From the NCBI RefSeq assembly GCF_024433635.1, contig NZ_WNJZ01000001.1, forward strand, positions 1 to 64,000: 64,000 bases of DNA, read 5' to 3'. This DNA is from Ruminococcus sp. zg-924 (GTDB lineage Bacteria > Bacillota > Clostridia > Oscillospirales > Acutalibacteraceae). Numbering within the stretch: position 1 is the first letter of the stretch; the number at the start of each line of letters is the position of its first letter. This document shows, piece by piece, positions 49,189 to 57,885 of the stretch. The translations under genes were made by a program, and so were the position numbers. The notes beneath the pieces are model-generated. The model was not told the DNA's origin, searched no databases, and worked only from the letters and a program-made list of their open reading frames with translations.

Positions 49189-50559
49189 TTAAATATCAAG
49201 AAAAATCTTAGCAATCTGAAAGTACATTAAAAGCGATATTGCGTCGACAGCCGTTGTGATGAACGGGCTTGCCATAACCGCAGGGTCAAAGCCTATTTTT
49301 TTTGCAATCATAGGTAAGGTACAGCCGATTATTTTTGCAACCAACACGGTACATATCAGGGTCAGGCAAACGACAAGTGCAACATAAAAGCCCACTTGGT
49401 CAATAAGCATAAGCTTTGCAAAGTTTGCAACAGCAAGTGTTACGCCGCACAGCAGTGCAACACGGCACTCTTTAAAAATAACTCCGGGCATATCACGGAA
49501 TTTTATTTCGTCAAGGGATAGTCCACGAATAATTGTAACCGATGCCTGACTACCGGAGTTGCCGCCTGTATCCATAAGCATAGGAATGAAGGCGGTCAGT
49601 GCAACCTGAACGGCAAGAGCGTCCTCATAGGAGGAGATTATCCAGCCTGTGAAGGTTGCTGAAATCATAAGAATCAGCAGCCAGGGAATACGCTTTGCGT
49701 AGGTTTCAAAAACTCCTGTTTTCATATACGGCTTATCACTCGGCGTAATAGCCGCCATCACTTCCATATCCTCTGTTGTTTCCTCCTGCATAACGTCAAT
49801 AGCATCATCAACAGTTACAATGCCGACAAGGCGGTTTTCACCGTCAACAACGGGGATAGCGAGAAAGTCATATTTGTTGAATTTTTTTGCAACCTGCTCC
49901 TGGTCATCAAGCGTATTTACGGAGATAACATTCGGCTCCATAATTTCTGTAATAATTTCGTCCTCGTCTGACAGGAGAAGAGTTTTAATGGAAATCATTC
50001 CGATAAGCTTGCGGTTATCGTCAATTACATAGCAGGTGTAGATTGTTTCCTTGTCAACGCCTGTTCTGCGTATTCTCTTTATAGAGTCGCTTACGGTCAT
50101 TGTTGGTCGCAGGCTGACAAACTCAGTTGTCATAATGCTGCCTGCGCTGTCCTCGGGGTAGTTCAAAACCTCGTTTATCTTCTTGCGAACCTCCGGGTCT
50201 GCCTGCCTGAGTATTCTCATAACTACGTTAGCCGGCATTTCCTCAATAAGGTCAACGGCATCATCGACATAAAGCTCATCGACAACCTCTTTAAGCTCTG
50301 TGTCGCTGAAGCCGTGTATAAGCATTTCCTGTGCTTCGTCATCCATTTCGACAAAGGTATCAGCAGCAAGTTCCTTTGGCAGAAGCCTGAACAAAAGCGG
50401 CAGGCTCTCCTCAGGCATTTCGTCAAACATAGTGGCTATATCGACAGGCTGAAGCGTTATAAAAATATCCCTCAGCGTGGCGTATCTTTTGTTTTCAAGC
50501 AGCCGCTCAATTGACGACTGAAGCGATGCGACTGCTCTTGTGCTTGTGTTTTGCTCCAT
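49189..50559 (-). CDS. mgtE: magnesium transporter MgtE
   Basis: From the ATG at 50559 (AGGAGG ahead) the product is 456 aa. The N-terminal superhelical domain ('LQPVDIATMFDEMPEESLPLLFRLLPKELAADTF') is followed by a CBS pair (about 140-260), in which Mg binding gates the channel. Five membrane helices then form the pore, with 'FIPMLMDTGGNSGSQASVTIIRGL' and 'ASPFITTAVDAISLLMYF', the MgtE pore signatures. MgtE carries Mg2+ and in some bacteria Co2+/Ni2+. It is preceded by a leader of about 240 bases with a terminator and alternative structures. This suggests RNA-level control; the leader does not look like an M-box. Confidence 0.93.
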   Translation of the reverse strand: MEQNTSTRAVASLQSSIERLLENKRYATLRDIFITLQPVDIATMFDEMPEESLPLLFRLLPKELAADTFVEMDDEAQEMLIHGFSDTELKEVVDELYVDDAVDLIEEMPANVVMRILRQADPEVRKKINEVLNYPEDSAGSIMTTEFVSLRPTMTVSDSIKRIRRTGVDKETIYTCYVIDDNRKLIGMISIKTLLLSDEDEIITEIMEPNVISVNTLDDQEQVAKKFNKYDFLAIPVVDGENRLVGIVTVDDAIDVMQEETTEDMEVMAAITPSDKPYMKTGVFETYAKRIPWLLILMISATFTGWIISSYEDALAVQVALTAFIPMLMDTGGNSGSQASVTIIRGLSLDEIKFRDMPGVIFKECRVALLCGVTLAVANFAKLMLIDQVGFYVALVVCLTLICTVLVAKIIGCTLPMIAKKIGFDPAVMASPFITTAVDAISLLMYFQIAKIFLDI

Positions 50560-50650
50560 GATGCATCCTCCTAATTCACAAAATTGGGTAATAATTAGGC
50601 TGAGCACCACACCGTTATTTATTTAAATAAATGCTGTATAATTTACAGCA

Positions 50651-50748
50651 AGGCAAAAAAATGGTGCAGACGCACCGTAAATTTGCCTGCAACTTCGGTA
50701 TGGCGCCGTATTACCGCTGCCTCCTGCGTCCATTTTTTTCACCTGCCT
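50651..50748 (-). ncRNA. structured leader RNA of mgtE, candidate riboswitch of unassigned class
   Basis: Read on the minus strand, an outer helix forms between AAAAAAATGGACGCA (5', plus 50725-50738) and the 3' side TGCGTC...CCATTTTTTT (plus 50655-50674). It closes about 50 bases of inner structure, including the hairpin CGGTA/TACCG. The same 3' side can instead fold as GGTGC-GTCT-GCACC (50663-50676) plus T7, an intrinsic terminator. The two folds exclude each other. This is the layout of a transcriptional riboswitch that turns its gene on when the outer helix is stabilised. The sequence lacks the conserved M-box pieces I know. Confidence 0.65.
50655..50676 (-). terminator. leader terminator of mgtE
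   Basis: On the minus strand GGTGC (50676-50672), loop GTCT, GCACC (50667-50663), then ATTTTTTT. It is short but GC-rich with a clean U-tract, and overlaps the alternative outer helix. Confidence 0.7.
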
Positions 50749-50804
50749 AAATTAAAAGATAATAATAAAAAGCCGTTTCCCTACGACTTTATATTTACTA
50801 TTCT

Positions 50805-50833
50805 ATTTTATACTTAAAATGCAAAAAAGTCAA
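50805..50833 (-). promoter_or_regulatory. sigma-A promoter of mgtE
   Basis: On the minus strand TTGACT (50833-50828), 17 bp, TAAAAT (50810-50805). The implied start near 50798 gives a leader of about 240 bases. Confidence 0.75.
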
Positions 50834-50899
50834 ATAAAATACAGGTGTGTTTTTTGTAAAATACTCAGTGAATAGCCGCCTCCTTTTCGGAAACGGCAG

Positions 50900-51088
50900 C
50901 TAAATTTTTTTGGGGTTTTCACTGCGACAGACAAGGTAGTCAAGGCTTGTGTTATAGTAGTCGGCAAGCTTTACAAGAAGGCTCAGCGGAATTTCACGCT
51001 CGCCCCTTTCATACTTTGAGTAAAGCGACCGGTCACACATAAGAATTTTTGAAATCTTTTTTTGCGTTAAGTCATGGTCCTCACGCAA
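50900..51088 (-). CDS. small XRE-family HTH regulator
   Basis: This 62-aa protein is almost only a helix-turn-helix: 'DLTQKKISKILMCDRSLYSKYERGEREIPLSLLVKLADYYNTSLDYLV'. I take the TTG at 51088 as start, with AAGGA 8 bases ahead. The frame continues upstream as L-R-I-K-D before a stop. Relatives as I remember them start M-x-RIKDLREDHDLT, so the normal ATG seems missing or displaced here. Upstream lies a perfect palindrome (51157-51177) with a third half-site, likely its own operator. Confidence 0.8.
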   Translation of the reverse strand: MREDHDLTQKKISKILMCDRSLYSKYERGEREIPLSLLVKLADYYNTSLDYLVCRSENPKKI

Positions 51089-51142
51089 ATCCTTAATCCT
51101 TAATTAAGTATCATCACCAATACGATTATAAAATAGTACAAT

Positions 51143-51177
51143 TTGTCCTATTGGCATTTAGGACTAATTGTCCTAAA
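51143..51177 (-). promoter_or_regulatory. palindromic operator with extra half-site, likely for the small XRE regulator
   Basis: TTTAGGAC (51157-51164) and GTCCTAAA (51170-51177) form a perfect 8-bp inverted repeat with a 5-base spacer. TTGTCCTA (51143-51150) is a third half-site. The block lies upstream of the TATAAT-like hexamer (minus strand, 51130-51125) of the XRE gene, the place for an autorepressor. Confidence 0.65.
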
Positions 51178-51245
51178 ATATACTTGTAAGTGGTTATGCT
51201 GATAAAAATAAGCTGAAAAAATATAAGATGATGGTTATTATTTTA

Positions 51246-51274
51246 TTGACTTTTATAGTGTTACATAATAAAAT
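51246..51274 (+). promoter_or_regulatory. sigma-A promoter of the dockerin protein gene
   Basis: TTGACT (51246-51251), 17 bp, TAAAAT (51269-51274), then a leader of about 80 bases. Confidence 0.75.
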
Positions 51275-51362
51275 ATTGTTGAAAATATTTTTAATATTTC
51301 TATATGTTTTATGCAGATTTTGAAAACGAGGGCTAAAAAATCAAATAACGGAGGTTGATTTT

Positions 51363-52940
51363 ATGAGAACAAAAATAAGAAAAGCTGTGTCTGTGCTGCT
51401 TGCGGCGGTGATGATGCTTAGTGTTATCTGCGCAGGTACGGCAAGCGTTGGTGCGGTTGGAGATGTTGAAGTTGTTGAAGTCGAGAGCTGCGGTGATTAC
51501 CAATACACCGTACTTGATGATGGCACTGCCGAAATAATCGGATATGAGGGAACCGATATGGAGGTTGTTATACCCGATGAATTGGATGGGAAAATTGTTA
51601 CAAGAATTGGCGACAGAGCCTTTGCCGGCTCCGGCAGCTTAACAGGTGTAGTAATATCTGAGAATGTTGCAAATATAGGCAGTTATGCATTTGTTGATTG
51701 CGAACAGTTAGGGTATGCTGTAATTCCGAACAGTGTTGTAAGCATTGGTGAAAAAGCTTTTGGTTATACCTTGTTAGACGGAGAATACATAGTATTTGAG
51801 GAATTTCTCATTATGGGATTTCCGAAAACAGCGGCTGAGGAATACGCAAATAACAACGGCTTAATGCTTTTTGACTTAAGCCAGTTGCCTCAGGACAATC
51901 GCAGTGCTTTAGAGAGTATGTTAGAAATTTGCGCTCAGAATGACGAGTATCCTCTTGAATACTGGTACTCAATTTATACAAAAGAAAGTTATGACGCTTA
52001 TCTTGCGGTAGTAGAAAAAGCGGAGCAGCTGCTTGCTGACGAAAATGCAACCGATGAGGATTATGGGGCAATGCTTGATGAGTTATATTTAGCTATTGAC
52101 AATCTTGTTTATATTGATAACCCTGAACCAATCAAACCTGACAGACCTCAGCCATATTTCAGTGGCGGAAAGATATATTGGGAATGTCCTTGGAAAAATG
52201 CCAAGGCTGCATACTGCCATGTTTTCGGCTCAGACGGGTCATGGCTTTATGACTGGCAGACAGATGAAGAAAAAATGAAAGACGAGGGAAACGGTCTGTG
52301 GAGCTACGAAATACCTGAAGGTTCTTATGATTTGGTTATCTTCTCAATCGACACAGGCGTACAGACCTATGAGGTTGTACTGACGGACGAAAACATCGGA
52401 GATACAGCAATAACAGATACAAATGAAATGATTGAAAACCCGATAGACCCAAATTTGACTCAAAATAAAACAACGTGGAAGAGCGGTGTTAACGGACCGC
52501 ATATGGCAATAACCTCAGAAGGAAATGTTGTCGGCGATGTTCTCTGTCCGACAGAAAGCGGAGCAGGTATGGTTGCTGACTTTATTGTATGGAATCTTAT
52601 GATTGCTCCTGATAATGTAACAACAGAGGTTCTTGAAAATGCTATGAGTAAAGCGGATACAAATGCTGCGGAGGTTGTTGCGGAACTTGAGAAATATCAG
52701 AATTTTGATATGCTTGATGAGGCAAAGGAGCTTTTGGGCTACACAGAGCCTGTTTTCGGCGATGTAACGGGCGATGGTGTGGTGTCTTTGGTTGATGCAA
52801 TAGATATTCAGAAAACCGCCTTGACAATTAAGGAGCTTACAGGACAGGCTGCATCTAATGCTGATATGAACGGCGACGGCAAAATCAGCGTGCTTGACGC
52901 TATTATGGCGCAAAAGACAGCTCTTGGAATGGCAGTTTAA
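51363..52940 (+). CDS. secreted BspA-type leucine-rich-repeat protein with type I dockerin
   Basis: This 525-aa protein has a signal peptide (about 1-32, ending near SVGAVG) and two to three BspA-like leucine-rich repeats (about 70-130: 'VTRIGDRAFAGSGSLTGVVIS', 'NIGSYAFVDCEQLGYAVIP'). A helical FIVAR-like stretch (about 175-255) and a beta-rich domain with many Trp/Tyr (about 260-345, 'GGKIYWECPWKNAKAAYCHVF'), possibly carbohydrate-binding, follow. The last 60 residues (466-525) are a type I dockerin with two calcium loops, 'DVTGDGVVSLVD' and 'DMNGDGKISVLD'. The dockerin should dock to a cohesin-bearing scaffoldin on the cell surface, as in cellulosomes and amylosomes of Ruminococcaceae. It has its own promoter and terminator. 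Confidence 0.88.
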   Translation: MRTKIRKAVSVLLAAVMMLSVICAGTASVGAVGDVEVVEVESCGDYQYTVLDDGTAEIIGYEGTDMEVVIPDELDGKIVTRIGDRAFAGSGSLTGVVISENVANIGSYAFVDCEQLGYAVIPNSVVSIGEKAFGYTLLDGEYIVFEEFLIMGFPKTAAEEYANNNGLMLFDLSQLPQDNRSALESMLEICAQNDEYPLEYWYSIYTKESYDAYLAVVEKAEQLLADENATDEDYGAMLDELYLAIDNLVYIDNPEPIKPDRPQPYFSGGKIYWECPWKNAKAAYCHVFGSDGSWLYDWQTDEEKMKDEGNGLWSYEIPEGSYDLVIFSIDTGVQTYEVVLTDENIGDTAITDTNEMIENPIDPNLTQNKTTWKSGVNGPHMAITSEGNVVGDVLCPTESGAGMVADFIVWNLMIAPDNVTTEVLENAMSKADTNAAEVVAELEKYQNFDMLDEAKELLGYTEPVFGDVTGDGVVSLVDAIDIQKTALTIKELTGQAASNADMNGDGKISVLDAIMAQKTALGMAV

Positions 52941-52982
52941 TTCAAAATTTGTTATACCGGATTTTTAATAATTTACGGCAGA

Positions 52983-53022
52983 GCCGCTTGTGTTTTTTGG
53001 CACAGGCGGCTTTGTTGTTTTT
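52983..53022 (+). terminator. terminator of the dockerin protein gene
   Basis: gccgcttgtg (52983-52992) pairs with cacaggcggc (53001-53010) with one mismatch, followed by tttgttgtttttg. Confidence 0.75.
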
Positions 53023-53135
53023 GCACGAAATTGCAAGGAGATAAATATTTCCTGCAAAAAGTTGCGAAAAATGGTGATAAAACCCTTAAAAACTCTTTAT
53101 TCTGCAACTTTTAATAATTTTGTTGCATAAAAATC

Positions 53136-53164
53136 TTGACAAGGCTATATGTATATGATAAAGT
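53136..53164 (+). promoter_or_regulatory. sigma-A promoter of gltBD
   Basis: TTGACA (53136-53141), 17 bp, TAAAGT (53159-53164). Confidence 0.7.
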
Positions 53165-53309
53165 TTATCTTAGGCGAGTTGCCCTGCATTAATATGTTAA
53201 GTGCAGCTTAGATTAAGCCGCAGCAAATAAGGCAATTTAACGTAAATTTGTTTTACATTTTCAATTTTTAATTGAATATATATCAAGGATAAAGGGGTAG
53301 GTGACACTG

Positions 53310-56300
53310 ATGGATAACTTCAGAAATCAGGAACCGTTTGTCAAGCAGGGTCTTTATGACCCTCGCTTTGAGCACGATAACTGCGGAATAGGGTCCGTGG
53401 TTAACATCAAGGGTATAAAATCACGCCGAGTTGTTGATGATGCTCTGAGCATTGTTGAAACGCTGGAGCACCGTGCAGGTAAGGATGCAGAGGGCAAAAC
53501 AGGCGACGGCGTAGGTATACTCTTGCAGATTTCTCATGAGTTTTTCAAGGAAGAAACAGCAAAGCTCGGCTTTGACATAGGGCAGGAGAGGGACTACGGC
53601 ATAGGTATGTTCTTCTTCCCGCAGAACGAGCTTAAAAGAAGACAGGCTATGAAGCTGTTTGAGATAATCGCCCGTAAGGAGGGACTTGAATTCCTCGGCT
53701 GGCGAGATGTGCCTACTGAACCCTCTGTTATCGGTCAAAAGGCGCTCGACAGTATGCCGTGCATTATGCAGGCGTTTATTAAGCGCCCGACAAATGTTGA
53801 AAAGGGACTGCCGTTTGACAGAAAGCTTTATATTGTCAGACGTGTGTTTGAGCAGAGTAACGAGAATACATATGTTGTATCCCTTTCGAGCAGAACCATT
53901 GTATATAAGGGTATGTTCCTTGTTAAAGAGCTTCGCCGCTTTTTCTTTGATTTGCAAAGCGAAAAATATACATCTGCTATTGCAACTGTTCACAGCCGCT
54001 TCAGCACAAACACAAACCCGAGCTGGCAGAAGGCTCACCCGAACCGTATTATCGTTCATAATGGTGAGATTAACACAATCACAGGTAACGCCGACAGAAT
54101 GCTTGCCCGTGAGGAATCTGTGTCCTGTGACTTGCTTGACGATGATATGGATAAAATCTTCCCAATTGTTGATACAAACGGCTCTGACTCGGCACGTCTT
54201 GATAATGCGCTTGAGTTTATGATGATGGCAGGTATGCCCTTGCCGCTTGCTGTTATGATTACAATTCCTGAGCCGTGGAAAAACAACAAGACTATTTCAA
54301 CGGCAAAAAGAGATTTTTACCAGTACTACGCAACAATGATGGAGCCTTGGGACGGCCCTGCTTCTATCATTTTCTCAGACGGTGATATTATGGGTGCCGT
54401 GCTTGACCGCAACGGCTTAAGACCTTCCCGTTACTACATCACAAAGGACGGCTTCCTTGTTCTTTCGTCTGAGGTTGGCTGTATTAATATACCGCCCGAA
54501 GATGTTCTTGTTAAGGAGCGTCTGCGTCCGGGCAAAATGCTTTTGGTTGACACAACAAAGGGCGAGCTTATTGACGACGCCGATTTAAAGGATTACTACG
54601 CCACCAGACAGCCTTACGGCGAGTGGCTTGACCAGAACCTTGTATATCTCAAGGATTTGAAAATTCCGAACAAGGGCGTTGTTCATATTGACAACGAGCA
54701 GCTTGTAAGACTGCAAAAGGCATTCGGCTACACGTATGAGCAAGTCAGAACAAGCATCCTGCCGATGGCGAAAAACGGCAGCGAGCCAATTGCCGCAATG
54801 GGATCCGACAGCCCGATTCCGCCGCTTTCTAAGGTCGATGGTCCGTTGTTCAACTACTTTAAGCAGCTTTTTGCACAGGTTACAAACCCCCCGTTTGACT
54901 CAATTCGTGAGGAAATTGTTACCGATACAAGCGTGCATCTTGGCAGCGACGGTAATATACTTGTTGAAAAGCCGGAAAACTGCCATGTGCTTAAGATACA
55001 CAACCCGATTCTTACAAACACTGATATGCTTAAAATTAAGAATATGAATGTTCCGGGTCTTAAGACAGCGGTTATTCCTATAACCTATTATAAAAATACA
55101 AGCCTTGAAAAGGCTATTGCACACCTTTTCCTTAAGGTTGATAAGGAGTATAAGGAGGGTGCAAATATCATCATTCTGTCTGACCGTGACGTTGACGAGT
55201 ACCACGTTGCTATTCCGTCATTGCTTGCGGTATCAGCTTTGCAGCAGCACCTGGTTTCTACTAAGAAAAGAACATCAGTATCAATGATTCTTGAAAGTGC
55301 AGAGCCTTGCGAGGTTCATCATTTTGCAACTCTGCTGGGTTACGGTGCTTGTGCTATCAACCCGTATCTTGCGCAGGAAACAATCCGCAATCTTGTTGAA
55401 ACAGGCGCACTCGACAAGGATTACTATGCGGCGGTTAACGATTACAACGATTCCGTACTTCACGGCATAGTTAAGATTGCTTCAAAAATGGGTATTTCAA
55501 CAATTCAGTCATACCTTGGCTCTAAAATTTTTGAGGCTATCGGAATTTCAAAGGAGGTTATCGACAAGTACTTCACCAACACGGTAAGCCGTGTCGGCGG
55601 TATTACGCTTGACGATATTTCCAGCCGCAGTGAAAGACTTCACGCAGCTGCATTTGACCCACTTGGACTCAATGTTGTTTTGGAGGTTGACAGCACCGGC
55701 AGCCACAAGCTGAGAAGCGGCAAGGAGGAACACCTTTACAACCCTGAAACAATTCACCTTTTGCAGGAATCGACAAAAACGTGCAATTACGATATGTTCA
55801 AGCAGTATTCTGCGGCTATTACCCGTGAGGATAGGCATATGAACCTGCGCAGTCTGCTTGACTTCAAATTCCCCGAGGACGGCGGAATTCCGATTGATGA
55901 GGTTGAAAGCGTTGAGAGCATTTGCCGCCGCTTTAAGACAGGCGCAATGTCCTATGGCTCAATTTCGCAGGAGGCGCACGAAACAATGGCTATCGCCATG
56001 AATAAAATCGGAGGTAAGTCGAACTCCGGTGAAGGCGGCGAGGACACCGAGCGACTGACAGTTGGCAAGGACGGACTTGACAGATGCAGTGCTATCAAGC
56101 AGGTGGCGTCCGGACGTTTCGGCGTAACTTCAGAATATCTTGTAAGCGCAAAGGAAATTCAGATAAAAATGGCACAGGGCGCAAAGCCGGGCGAGGGCGG
56201 ACATCTTCCCGGTAAGAAGGTTTATCCGTGGATAGCAAAGACAAGACACTCTACTCCGGGTGTAAGCCTTATTTCACCGCCTCCTCACCACGATATTTAC

Positions 56301-57872
56301 TCTATCGAGGACTTGGCACAGCTTATTTATGACCTTAAAAATGCAAACAAGGACGCAAGAATTTCCGTTAAGCTTGTTTCAGAAGCAGGCGTAGGAACAG
56401 TTGCCGCTGGTGTTGCCAAGGCAGGTGCAGGCGTTGTGCTTATTTCAGGTTGTGACGGCGGTACGGGTGCTGCTCCGAGAAACTCAATCTACAACGCAGG
56501 ACTTCCTTGGGAGCTTGGACTTGCGGAAACACACCAGACGCTTATTATGAACGGTCTGCGTTCAAAGGTTGTTATAGAAACAGACGGCAAGCTTATGACA
56601 GGCAGAGATGTTCTTGTTGCGGCTTTGCTTGGCGCTGAAGAGTATGGCTTTGCAACCGCTCCGCTTGTAACAATGGGCTGTGTAATGATGAGGGTATGTA
56701 ACCTTGACACTTGTCCTGTTGGTATTGCAACGCAGAACCCTGAGCTTAGAAAGAGATTCAAGGGCAAGCCGGAATATATAATCAACTTTATGCACTTCAT
56801 CGCTCAGGAGCTAAGAGAGTATATGGCTCGCCTTGGCATAAGAACAGTTGACGAGCTTGTCGGCAGATCTGACCTTCTTGTTGTTAAGAAAGCAGAGGAG
56901 AATTCGAGGGAGTCTAAGCTTGACCTAAGCCGTATCCTCAACAACCCGTATGTTAATACAGACGCTCCGAGAACCTTTATCCCTGAGGATAAATATGACT
57001 TTGAGCTTGAAAAAACTGTTGACGAGAGAGTAATTCTCAAGAAAATGGCAACTGCCCTTAAGAACAAGACAAAGAGAGCCATTGAAATTGAGGTTACTAA
57101 CACCGACCGTTCAGTTGGCACAATCTTCGGAAGTGAGATTACAAAGCGTTTCCACGATAACACACTTGAGGACGATTACTTCACTGTTAAATGTATCGGT
57201 GCAGGCGGACAGAGCTTTGGCGCATTTATTCCGAAGGGTCTGACCCTTGAGCTTGACGGCGAAAGCAACGACTACTTCGGCAAGGGCTTGTCGGGTGGTA
57301 AGCTTATAGTTTATCCGCCGAAGGGTTCAACCTTTAAGAGAGATGAGAACATCATCATCGGCAATGTTGCTCTTTACGGTGCAACAAGCGGTAAGGCGTT
57401 CATCAGCGGCGTTGCAGGCGAGAGATTCTGCGTAAGAAACTCGGGCGCTATTGCAGTTGTTGAGGGTGTAGGCGACCACGGCTGTGAATATATGACAGGC
57501 GGTCGTGTTGTTGTGCTTGGCAAAACAGGCAAAAACTTTGCGGCAGGTATGAGCGGCGGTATAGCCTATGTTCTTGATGAGGATTCAAGTCTTTACCGCA
57601 ATATGAATAAAGAGATGGTATCTATAAGCGGCGTTACGGAAAAGTATGACGTTGTAGAGCTTAAGGAAATCATCGCAGAGCACGTTAAGGCAACAGGTTC
57701 GCCAAAGGGACGAGAGGTTCTTGATAACTTTGAAAAGTACCTGCCTAAGTTCAAGAAGGTGCTCCCGAACGATTACGCAAAGATGATGCAGGCTATCTTC
57801 CTTATGGAGGAAAAGGGTATGAGCCCGGAGCAGGCGAAAATTGAAGCGTTCTATATGAATACAAAATCTTAA
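53310..57872 (+). CDS. gltB: glutamate synthase (NADPH) large subunit
   Basis: From the ATG at 53310 the product is 1520 aa. The class II glutaminase domain starts at Cys25 in 'HDNCGIGSV', the expected catalytic N-terminus after removal of a 24-residue propeptide. The central domain, the FMN/synthase domain ('GEGGEDTERL', 'GAKPGEGGHLPGKKV', 'SGCDGGTGAAPRNS') and the 3Fe-4S site 'CVMMRVCNLDTCPVG' follow, with the C-terminal beta-helix. It makes glutamate from 2-oxoglutarate and glutamine-derived ammonia. gltD follows after 13 bases, in one operon. An upstream GTG (53301) lacks better spacing. Confidence 0.96.
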   Translation: MDNFRNQEPFVKQGLYDPRFEHDNCGIGSVVNIKGIKSRRVVDDALSIVETLEHRAGKDAEGKTGDGVGILLQISHEFFKEETAKLGFDIGQERDYGIGMFFFPQNELKRRQAMKLFEIIARKEGLEFLGWRDVPTEPSVIGQKALDSMPCIMQAFIKRPTNVEKGLPFDRKLYIVRRVFEQSNENTYVVSLSSRTIVYKGMFLVKELRRFFFDLQSEKYTSAIATVHSRFSTNTNPSWQKAHPNRIIVHNGEINTITGNADRMLAREESVSCDLLDDDMDKIFPIVDTNGSDSARLDNALEFMMMAGMPLPLAVMITIPEPWKNNKTISTAKRDFYQYYATMMEPWDGPASIIFSDGDIMGAVLDRNGLRPSRYYITKDGFLVLSSEVGCINIPPEDVLVKERLRPGKMLLVDTTKGELIDDADLKDYYATRQPYGEWLDQNLVYLKDLKIPNKGVVHIDNEQLVRLQKAFGYTYEQVRTSILPMAKNGSEPIAAMGSDSPIPPLSKVDGPLFNYFKQLFAQVTNPPFDSIREEIVTDTSVHLGSDGNILVEKPENCHVLKIHNPILTNTDMLKIKNMNVPGLKTAVIPITYYKNTSLEKAIAHLFLKVDKEYKEGANIIILSDRDVDEYHVAIPSLLAVSALQQHLVSTKKRTSVSMILESAEPCEVHHFATLLGYGACAINPYLAQETIRNLVETGALDKDYYAAVNDYNDSVLHGIVKIASKMGISTIQSYLGSKIFEAIGISKEVIDKYFTNTVSRVGGITLDDISSRSERLHAAAFDPLGLNVVLEVDSTGSHKLRSGKEEHLYNPETIHLLQESTKTCNYDMFKQYSAAITREDRHMNLRSLLDFKFPEDGGIPIDEVESVESICRRFKTGAMSYGSISQEAHETMAIAMNKIGGKSNSGEGGEDTERLTVGKDGLDRCSAIKQVASGRFGVTSEYLVSAKEIQIKMAQGAKPGEGGHLPGKKVYPWIAKTRHSTPGVSLISPPPHHDIYSIEDLAQLIYDLKNANKDARISVKLVSEAGVGTVAAGVAKAGAGVVLISGCDGGTGAAPRNSIYNAGLPWELGLAETHQTLIMNGLRSKVVIETDGKLMTGRDVLVAALLGAEEYGFATAPLVTMGCVMMRVCNLDTCPVGIATQNPELRKRFKGKPEYIINFMHFIAQELREYMARLGIRTVDELVGRSDLLVVKKAEENSRESKLDLSRILNNPYVNTDAPRTFIPEDKYDFELEKTVDERVILKKMATALKNKTKRAIEIEVTNTDRSVGTIFGSEITKRFHDNTLEDDYFTVKCIGAGGQSFGAFIPKGLTLELDGESNDYFGKGLSGGKLIVYPPKGSTFKRDENIIIGNVALYGATSGKAFISGVAGERFCVRNSGAIAVVEGVGDHGCEYMTGGRVVVLGKTGKNFAAGMSGGIAYVLDEDSSLYRNMNKEMVSISGVTEKYDVVELKEIIAEHVKATGSPKGREVLDNFEKYLPKFKKVLPNDYAKMMQAIFLMEEKGMSPEQAKIEAFYMNTKS

Positions 57873-57885
57873 GGAGGCGGCTGCA

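Larger units (their letters stand above)
50560..50899. other. intergenic region holding the mgtE leader
   Basis: This 340-base gap contains the mgtE promoter (minus strand), the structured leader 50651-50748 and, between leader and start, about 90 bases with a short palindromic ttatttaaataaataa stretch. On the far side, 50834-50899, I see nothing beyond the 3' end of the small XRE gene. Confidence 0.6.
52941..53309. other. intergenic region between the dockerin gene and gltB
   Basis: This 369-base gap contains the terminator of the dockerin gene, the gltB promoter (53136-53164) and a gltB leader of about 140 bases with a short hairpin (ctgcatt...gtgcag, about 53186-53208). I see no known riboswitch or gene. 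Confidence 0.55.

Noticed and set aside
50699-50719. GCGGTAATACGG in the mgtE leader (minus strand) is identical to the conserved 515/530-loop region of 16S rRNA
   Set aside because: The match is 12 bases. Flanking sequence on both sides does not follow 16S rRNA, so it is not an rRNA fragment.
50560-50760. M-box (ykoK) magnesium riboswitch for mgtE
   Set aside because: The conserved AGGTGAGGCTCC and GCTGCTGCCC pieces are not present and the expression logic (outer helix opposes terminator) is reversed. I therefore left the class open.
53421-54059. 212-codon open frame on the minus strand inside gltB
   Set aside because: It is antisense to strongly conserved GltB coding sequence, has no ribosome binding site, and resembles no protein.
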